DNA of 26,417 nucleotides from a virus, in the IMG/VR virus record IMGVR_UViG_3300036985_001333, positions 1 to 26,417 of that record; one strand, given 5' to 3'. Made by a program: the position numbers and the translations under genes. This document shows positions 21,271-26,417 of this stretch, in pieces. Under the pieces are notes generated by a model. It saw only the letters and a program-made list of their open reading frames with translations, was not told where the DNA came from and did no database searches. How positions within the stretch are numbered: the stretch's first letter is position 1; the number at the start of each line of letters is the position of its first letter.

Positions 21271-21297
21271 GGGGGGGAGGTAAAACTCCCCCTTCTT
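21271..21297 (+). terminator. Intrinsic terminator after the capsid gene
   Basis: GGGGGAG (21273-21279) pairs with CTCCCCC (21286-21292) around a six-base loop GTAAAA, followed by TTCTT. It stands where T7 places its T-phi terminator after gene 10. Partial read-through would lower expression of the genes downstream. Confidence 0.8.
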
Positions 21298-21314
21298 ATT
21301 AAAGAAAGACAAAC

Positions 21315-21704
21315 ATGCCTACTGCTGCTAATACTGTTAACGCAACCACGACTCGCACTGCCTACATGCCTGGTTTTCGTGGTCCCGCTACTTCCGATCA
21401 GTTTGTGACCGCCACTCTTGCCGCTGGCGCAGGTTCAACTGTATCTGGTCCTGTGGTCGAACCTGGTTCATACCCTGCCGTATTCCACATCTGTACTGCC
21501 CGTACTACTTTGCCGTTGAGTGGCATCTTCACGATGCATAGTCCCACTCTCATGTCCGCTCAGGTCATGACGGGTCTCACCAACGCTGGTACTGGGGCCA
21601 CGGCCAGTTACATCGATGTTACTGCCGTTGCTGGCGCGCTTGTGTTCACCCATGCAACTGCATCAAGCACGGCCACTACGATTACCATTACCCGAATTGG
21701 TTAA
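21315..21704 (+). CDS. Decoration-like virion protein, copy 1 (129 aa)
   Basis: A 129-residue protein rich in Thr, Ala, Gly and Ser with almost no Lys or Glu, predicted as beta-sandwich. It is paralogous to the gene at 21714: both show an AAGA..TV..P..E...YP..F core (about 36-57 here), then a G.F segment, an Ala-rich stretch and a C-terminal I.ITRI/YIRISRL strand. Between the capsid and tail tubular genes such small proteins are often head decoration or head-fibre proteins. The tandem pair is bounded by two terminators. The leader has a weak AAAGA-type ribosome site (21300-21307). No catalytic motif is seen. The decoration role is inferred from position and composition. Confidence 0.7.
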   Translation: MPTAANTVNATTTRTAYMPGFRGPATSDQFVTATLAAGAGSTVSGPVVEPGSYPAVFHICTARTTLPLSGIFTMHSPTLMSAQVMTGLTNAGTGATASYIDVTAVAGALVFTHATASSTATTITITRIG

Positions 21705-21713
21705 GGAGTAACC

Positions 21714-22106
21714 ATGGCTCAAACTAACGCAAGTCGAAACCCGTTTTCGACTATCGTACAGCCAGGACCTTTGGGTCATGGCCCCGCTGGAAGTAATGAA
21801 TACTTTGATATGACACTTACAGCCGCAGGAGCAACGGTAACTCTTCCTCCAATGGAGCTTGCTGCATATCCCTGTTCGTTTATGGTTGTTGGTACAAATA
21901 ATACTAACAAAGCAAACGACGGTGTTTTCTGTATTTTTAATGTTACTAGTCCTTCCCATCAAGGTTTTGTTGCATCAGCTGCTAATATTGCACTTGCAGC
22001 AGCCGCCAACGTAGTAGGTATTTTGCATAGTAGTGCTACAAAATCTATTACGCTGACTCCAGCAGCTTCTGGTGCTGAATTTTATATCCGCATCAGCCGT
22101 CTTTAA
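21714..22106 (+). CDS. Decoration-like virion protein, copy 2 (130 aa)
   Basis: The second member of the pair, 130 residues. It has an N-terminal arm (MAQTNASRNPFSTIVQPGPLGHGPAG shows Pro/Gly character) and a core DMTLTAAGATVTLPPMELAAYPCSF aligning with copy 1. A middle GVFCIFNVTSPSHQGF and an Ala-rich AANIALAAAANVVG follow, and it ends in the strand EFYIRISRL. The AAGGAG ribosome site (21705-21710) is much better than that of copy 1, so the two may be made at different ratios. Terminators flank the pair on both sides. It probably makes a beta-rich surface or fibre subunit, but this is inference. Confidence 0.72.
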   Translation: MAQTNASRNPFSTIVQPGPLGHGPAGSNEYFDMTLTAAGATVTLPPMELAAYPCSFMVVGTNNTNKANDGVFCIFNVTSPSHQGFVASAANIALAAAANVVGILHSSATKSITLTPAASGAEFYIRISRL

Positions 22107-22108
22107 AG

Positions 22109-22164
22109 TCCCTAAAAGGGAATTCGCTCCCGACCCCCATGTACGAAAGTACATGGGGGTTTTT
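22109..22164 (+). terminator. Intrinsic terminator with GAAA tetraloop after the decoration genes
   Basis: CCCCCATGTAC (22134-22144) pairs with GTACATGGGGG (22149-22159) over a GAAA tetraloop, followed by five T (22160-22164). It is an eleven-pair, very stable intrinsic terminator. Just upstream, TCCC (22109-22112) can pair with GGGA (22118-22121), or that GGGA can pair with TCCC at 22128-22131, giving two mutually exclusive small hairpins. Confidence 0.9.
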
Positions 22165-22181
22165 AAATTGAAAGGAAATCC

Positions 22182-22790
22182 ATGGGCGCACTTAGCAAAC
22201 TTGACGCTGTCAACCGTATCCTCCGAGCATCTGGAGAATATCCCGTCTCCACTCTTTCGGTAACTGGCTCCAACGACGTCACCCTTGCGGTGCAAACCTT
22301 GGACGAACTTACCCTGTATTGTCAGATGCAAGGTCTTAACTGCAACACAGTTGTAAAGACCGTTCTTCCTGACGCAAATGGTATCATTTATATTCCTGAT
22401 ACCACGCTGTCTGTTGATGTTTTTGGCAACGACATGAATCGGAATATTGTTCAACGTGGTCGCAATCCAACCTATCTATTTAATATTGATGACAATACTG
22501 ATGTATTTGAAATTGGTGTTGAGGTTAATATCAAGATTGTAGCCGCTCTTATCTTTGAGGATCTTCCAACCGCAGATCAGTTTGACATTACTGACCAAGC
22601 CGCTCGTATGTATCAGATGGCGACTGTTGGAGAGAAGGATCAAGACAGAATTCTCCAAGAGATCTCATTTAACTCTCGGGCGCGATCTCGTGCTGCTGAT
22701 ATGCGGTCGCGTGACATCAACGCATTTACATCTAACACAAAGAGCGAGTGGGCCTACATTGGAGCCCGTCGTCTTCGAGGACCATTCTGA
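22182..22790 (+). CDS. Tail tubular protein A (T7 gp11-like)
   Basis: A 202-residue tail tube/adaptor protein joining the portal to the nozzle. It starts with the characteristic LSKLDAVNRILRASGEYPVSTL (T7 gp11: LSAVNDILASIGEPPVSTL), has a central segment with DVFEIGVEVNIKIVAALIFEDLPTADQF (equivalent to T7 [20 protein letters not shown]), then the MYQMATVGEKDQDRILQEI helix and the C-terminal DINAFTSN region. AAAGG (22171-22175) precedes the start. It follows a strong terminator, so transcription must read through from promoter C. The stop overlaps the next ATG by one base (TGATG). Confidence 0.93.
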   Translation: MGALSKLDAVNRILRASGEYPVSTLSVTGSNDVTLAVQTLDELTLYCQMQGLNCNTVVKTVLPDANGIIYIPDTTLSVDVFGNDMNRNIVQRGRNPTYLFNIDDNTDVFEIGVEVNIKIVAALIFEDLPTADQFDITDQAARMYQMATVGEKDQDRILQEISFNSRARSRAADMRSRDINAFTSNTKSEWAYIGARRLRGPF

Positions 22791-24907
22791 TGATTCAACG
22801 CATTGTAATTCCAGATCTTACTGGTGGTGTTAGTCGTCAACCAGACAATCAACGATTTCCCAATCAGGTGGAGGAAGCCACCAATACTTTTCTCCATCTT
22901 GGTAAAGGAATTGAAAAACGGGCTGGATCTGAGTTTGTATTTGATATTAATAATATTGGTTCTGGTGATATTAAAATTCATTGGATTGAGCGTTCTAGTA
23001 CTGAACGCTATATTATGATGATTCATAATGATGCGACAACACCATTGCACATTAGAACCATCGGTGGAACAGCCTGCACAATTACTTACATTTCTGCTGC
23101 AGCGCAGAAAGCTTACCTAGCTACATCGACAGCCAATCTTCGAATGGTAACGGTTGACGATACAACTATTGTTGTTAATACCGACACAACCGTTACTCTT
23201 AACACCACTGTTACCCCACGTCTTTATCTTAGTACTGAGGTGGATACAGCTAATAACGCTCACAACAAAGCATCGTGGGAAGACTTTGATCTTCCTCCGA
23301 CTGTTGCTGGCGGTGCAAACTGGTACGCTCAGGGAGATGCTTTAGGCCACCCAGCTGGGTGGTATCAAGCTATTTCTACTGGATATCAACCGTGGTATCA
23401 ACGTGTACAGACACCAATGGCTAATTCAGCCATTCTTGATACCACCGCTCCACTGCGCATTGTACAAACGGGACCAACCGCCTTTACCGTATCTTGGTGC
23501 CCATGGATTCCACGGTACAGCGGAGACTCAGCTACTAACCCAGGGCCATCGTTTATTGGGAAGAAGATTACCGATGTATGTGTGCATCGTAATCGTCTTT
23601 GGTTCTCCGCTGGTGAGCATGTAGTTGGATCGGCTTCAGGCGATTTCTTCAACTTCTGGCTTGATTCTTACAGTACTATTATTGATAGTGATCCTATTGA
23701 TATTAAACTGTCATCTTCTCAGGTTACTAGTATTACTTGGATGATGCCATTCCGTCGTTGCATTGTTGTATTTACAGCAAGCAATCAGCAGTATGAGATC
23801 AGAGCCGAAGAGGCACTTTCCCCCACGACTGTTACTGTTATCCCATCTACGACCTACACTTCACCATCTGTAAAGCCAGTTGTTATTGGTTCTCAACTAT
23901 ATTGGACAGCCAATAAGGGACCCTGGTCACAGATGTACGAATACATCACCGATGAGGCTACCGCCCAGAGTGTTGTTCTTGATACTACCTCGCATGTAGA
24001 CGGTTTTATCCCCAGTGGACTTGCCGAACTTAAAGCCTCATCAGCCAATGATGTGTTGTTTGCAAGGTCTAATAGCAACGACATCTATGTTAATTTTATG
24101 TTCTGGCAGGGTGAGAAAAAGATCCAAATGTCTTGGGCAAAATGGAATCTATCCGATTCTCATTCATTGCTGGGTTTTAATGTAATAGACGATCATCTTT
24201 ATATGATCAGTCGAATCATTAGCGGAGCGTCTATTAATCGTTTCAGGGTTGAGAAAATGCCACTTAGGCATTCTGACGCACTCCCATCTTATACCCCTAG
24301 GTTGGATTGTAGATTTAATGTTTTTGGAACATCGTTTAACCCAGCTACTAAAAAGACATATTTTACGATTCCTTTCTGTGCACCAGATTTGGCTGAAGCA
24401 TTTCTTGGTTCAGCATGGGGAAATCAAGAGGGTGTTCGTTTTGATACCGAGTTTCAAACCCTAGCTGCTAGTTATACTCAGGTATGTTTAAATGGCAACT
24501 ATATGTCAGCAGCAGTAACATTTGGTCGACCATTTGATATGGAGATTCAACTGTCCAAGCAATATCTTAGAGATCAACAACAGGTTGCCGCTGTTGGATC
24601 ACTCCAATTAAAGCAGTGTTCTGTTCACCATCGTAACACAGGATTCTTTGACTTTGTTATTGATCCGCGTACTTCACCAGCCAGCGATAGGGTTTATACT
24701 TACACGGGTAAGGCTCTGGGATCGATTGGCTTTATCCTTAATCAAAATATCTTGTCTGACAAGGACAGCCAGAATTTCAAGGTCATGGGTTCGGCTGGGG
24801 CTGTCGATCTATATATTAGATCTGATAGTTGTGCTCCAGTCAACATTACTGGTCTAGAATTCTCAGTTGACTTTGTGCCATCCAAGAGAAGCGCAGCGAG
24901 TACATAA
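22790..24907 (+). CDS. Tail tubular protein B (T7 gp12-like nozzle)
   Basis: A 705-residue beta-rich nozzle protein of the short tail (T7 gp12: 794). The start at ATG 22790 gives MIQRIVIPDLTGGVSRQPDNQRFPNQVEEATNTF, which aligns with the T7 start (IKNLKGGISQQPD..RYPDQ) and carries the diagnostic GGxSxQPDxxRxPxQ motif. A GLQKRP-like GIEKRAGSEFV follows. Other typical elements are ITDVCVHRNRLWFSAGEHVVGSASGDFFNFW (about 258-288) and a long beta-strand C-terminus. GAGGA (22776-22780) lies upstream. The in-frame GTG at 22748 would extend it into tail tubular A without support. The protein contacts fibres and receptors during ejection. Confidence 0.93.
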   Translation: MIQRIVIPDLTGGVSRQPDNQRFPNQVEEATNTFLHLGKGIEKRAGSEFVFDINNIGSGDIKIHWIERSSTERYIMMIHNDATTPLHIRTIGGTACTITYISAAAQKAYLATSTANLRMVTVDDTTIVVNTDTTVTLNTTVTPRLYLSTEVDTANNAHNKASWEDFDLPPTVAGGANWYAQGDALGHPAGWYQAISTGYQPWYQRVQTPMANSAILDTTAPLRIVQTGPTAFTVSWCPWIPRYSGDSATNPGPSFIGKKITDVCVHRNRLWFSAGEHVVGSASGDFFNFWLDSYSTIIDSDPIDIKLSSSQVTSITWMMPFRRCIVVFTASNQQYEIRAEEALSPTTVTVIPSTTYTSPSVKPVVIGSQLYWTANKGPWSQMYEYITDEATAQSVVLDTTSHVDGFIPSGLAELKASSANDVLFARSNSNDIYVNFMFWQGEKKIQMSWAKWNLSDSHSLLGFNVIDDHLYMISRIISGASINRFRVEKMPLRHSDALPSYTPRLDCRFNVFGTSFNPATKKTYFTIPFCAPDLAEAFLGSAWGNQEGVRFDTEFQTLAASYTQVCLNGNYMSAAVTFGRPFDMEIQLSKQYLRDQQQVAAVGSLQLKQCSVHHRNTGFFDFVIDPRTSPASDRVYTYTGKALGSIGFILNQNILSDKDSQNFKVMGSAGAVDLYIRSDSCAPVNITGLEFSVDFVPSKRSAAST

Positions 24908-25440
24908 TGCCAATTACACCAGCCGTAGCAGTAGCATTGACAGCTGTGTCTGCTGCTGCTTCTTATGCTCAACAAAAACAAGCTAACGATAACGCAAAGA
25001 AGATTGCAGACTATCAAAACTCTCAGATGAATCTTGCGTATAAGAAGACCCTAGCGGTCTCTCAGGCGCAGGGTGAGATTGCCGCTGCACAGAAGCGAGA
25101 AGCCATCCAGAGTCGGTATGATGCCTATCGTGGTGCCACTATCGCTAGCGCAGCGGAACGAGGAACAGCAGACAGCCAGTCTTCTCTTGCTGCTATTAAC
25201 TCTCTTGGCTATCAGGCATCCCGCGAATCGGCCAAGACTACAATGGAACAACGTCTTAATCAACAGAATCTGTCTATTAGTTCTATGCCCCAGTGGCAAA
25301 TTAATAATTCTCAGAGTACTGTTCTTGCAGGTATTACGGGTGGAATGCAAGGCCTTAGCCTTGGTATGGGACTGTTGAATTCGCAACAGGGCCTGGATAT
25401 CAATCGCGCAACCGCTCGAGCGCATGGAGCTATTGTTTAA
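24907..25440 (+). CDS. Internal virion protein, T7 gp14-like
   Basis: A 177-residue Ala- and Gln-rich protein, close to T7 gp14 in length (196) and position. The N-terminus is a hydrophobic Ala/Val helix (ITPAVAVALTAVSAAASY, 3-20), which in T7-type proteins helps form the outer-membrane channel for DNA ejection. A long helix with Gln/Lys/Asn heptads runs about 21-75, and a C-terminal Gly-rich, mildly hydrophobic stretch is VLAGITGGMQGLSLGMGLLNS (about 139-159). The start overlaps the stop of tail tubular B, and the end overlaps the next gene, both TAATG type. Confidence 0.8.
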   Translation: MPITPAVAVALTAVSAAASYAQQKQANDNAKKIADYQNSQMNLAYKKTLAVSQAQGEIAAAQKREAIQSRYDAYRGATIASAAERGTADSQSSLAAINSLGYQASRESAKTTMEQRLNQQNLSISSMPQWQINNSQSTVLAGITGGMQGLSLGMGLLNSQQGLDINRATARAHGAIV

Positions 25441-26417
25441 TGCCTAAGGAAACACGACTTACTGGTGGGCCTGCCGCCCCTTCTCCGTCTACTTTTGGAT
25501 CTCAACCTATTCAACTTACTGATCCACGCTTTGTGGCTCAGACAAATGTAATCAACCCAGCCAATCAATACGAGGCATTGCGGAATATTCTTGGACTTGG
25601 TAGTAAGATTGCTGAGCAAGCAATCGACAGTCAAAACATTGAAATCAAGGGTATTCTATCTGTTGATGCTGCAATCAAAGCAGAGATTGAGCGCAATCGA
25701 ATAGAAGCAGTCCGTAAGGCTGCAGAGCAAGACCGAGCTCAGCGTGCCGCTGATAAATTGATTAGCGATAAGGTTCAATTGTCAATTGCCAACGCTGGTT
25801 CGACTCGAGAATCAGCTGAAAAGGCTAATGACATACCAGCATTGGAAACGCTGCGCTCTTCTCAACTAAATATTGCTGCTGATACTAACTTAACGCCAGA
25901 AGAACGAAATGCCGCTGTTCAGCAAGCTAGTATGGCTGGTACGGCTATTAAGGGACTTCAAAGCGGTGTTGTTAAAGATGTTGCCCTTACTAAAGAACTT
26001 GCCGCATATACTGTTGATCTAGCTGCCGCAAAAGCAGATGGCACTAAAGATGATGTCGTTCAACTTGTTAATAAAGCAAAAGAGAATTATAAGGATGCAC
26101 TAGAAAAGGGAGATATAGAAGCCACCAAGGCATGGGCTTCTGTAATTGCTGGTGTAAGCGATGAACCAAAGAGGTTTGACGCTGACGCGGCTCAGATTGC
26201 TAATCAGAAGAGGATTGAAGAAGACAGAATTCTTGCTAAAAATATTCAGGTAAGAAGTGAGAGTGACAATCTGGGACTTGCACGAGATACTGATAATCTC
26301 TTGATGCTTGTAGGTCAGAAGAATCTTTCGGGTGTTAAAGCTGTTAAAGATGGTGCTTCGGCCTATCTTAAAAATACTCCTCCAGAGGATGTATCTGGTA
26401 TTAATCGACACGAAGCG
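25440..26417 (+). CDS. Internal virion protein, T7 gp15/gp16-like (5' part, cut by window end)
   Basis: A frame begins at ATG 25440, overlapping the previous TAA, and stays open for 326 codons to the window edge. The visible part begins MPKETRLTGGPAAPSP, a flexible Pro/Gly arm, and continues as long helices with Ala, Glu, Gln and Lys, including KAEIERNRIEAVRKAAEQ and LTPEERNAAVQQ. This is typical of the internal core proteins ejected with the DNA. The protein order after gp14 fits gp15 or a fused gp15/gp16. It cannot be assigned more closely, and any lytic transglycosylase domain would lie outside the window. Confidence 0.75.
   Translation, partial: MPKETRLTGGPAAPSPSTFGSQPIQLTDPRFVAQTNVINPANQYEALRNILGLGSKIAEQAIDSQNIEIKGILSVDAAIKAEIERNRIEAVRKAAEQDRAQRAADKLISDKVQLSIANAGSTRESAEKANDIPALETLRSSQLNIAADTNLTPEERNAAVQQASMAGTAIKGLQSGVVKDVALTKELAAYTVDLAAAKADGTKDDVVQLVNKAKENYKDALEKGDIEATKAWASVIAGVSDEPKRFDADAAQIANQKRIEEDRILAKNIQVRSESDNLGLARDTDNLLMLVGQKNLSGVKAVKDGASAYLKNTPPEDVSGINRHEA

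Noticed and set aside
22748-22789. GTG-start extension of tail tubular protein B
   Set aside because: The conserved N-terminus begins at ATG 22790, which overlaps the previous stop. The extension lies inside tail tubular A and matches nothing.
1-26417. CRISPR array, insertion sequence or integrase
   Set aside because: No regularly spaced direct repeats, transposase, inverted termini or integrase-like motifs were seen in any frame.

Overview
The window looks like 26.4 kb from the middle of a T7-like podovirus genome (Autographiviridae in the broad sense). Every gene I can support is on the + strand. Genes are packed with ATGA, TAATG, TGATG or TTGA stop/start overlaps. There is a single-subunit T7-type RNA polymerase, a T7-type replication set (5'-3' exonuclease, gp2.5-like SSB, primase-helicase, family A polymerase), and the T7 virion order portal - scaffold - capsid - tail tubular A - tail tubular B - internal virion proteins. 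I see no integrase, canonical tRNA or CRISPR array. The host is unknown. One accessory protein ends in a dockerin-like segment of a style I associate with Planctomycetes (Phycisphaerae-like) secreted proteins, which is a weak hint at a planctomycete host.

Layout. (1) 1-1713: end of an upstream gene, a small unknown gene, an M20/M28-like zinc peptidase and an ECF-sigma-like protein. (2) 1714-6279: phage promoter A, flanked by short GTTAG/CTAAC repeats, then small unknown genes, a 38-residue membrane peptide, the cohesin/dockerin-like protein, an endonuclease VII-like nuclease and the RNA polymerase. (3) 6277-15954: promoter B, overlapping the polymerase stop codon, then exonuclease, DUF4406-like protein, metallophosphoesterase, small genes, an HExxH zincin, SSB, RusA resolvase, primase-helicase, DNA polymerase, ThyX, a dNMP kinase and a lectin-like fibre protein. 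(4) 15961 to the end: promoter C, a putative papain-like hydrolase, small genes, portal, scaffold, a membrane/lipoprotein candidate, a structured 187-base intergenic region, the major capsid protein, a terminator, two paralogous decoration-like proteins, a second terminator, tail tubular A and B, and two internal virion proteins, the last cut by the window edge.

How it works together (inference): the phage polymerase probably transcribes its own gene cluster from promoter A, the replication and nucleotide genes from B and the virion genes from C. The promoters share the 19-base core TGGACWCTAGTGTGAGGAA, which resembles the SP6 GACACTA core. Capsid-level expression is probably set by the structured leader before the capsid gene and the two intrinsic terminators after it. 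ThyX and the kinase supply dTMP/dNTPs, while RusA and endonuclease VII can resolve branched DNA in place of T7 gp3.

Most unusual points: the cohesin/dockerin-like phage protein, a tRNA-like fold upstream of the capsid gene, a sigma-like factor next to a phage RNA polymerase, a DNA polymerase lacking the thioredoxin-binding insertion, and the tandem decoration-like genes boxed by terminators.
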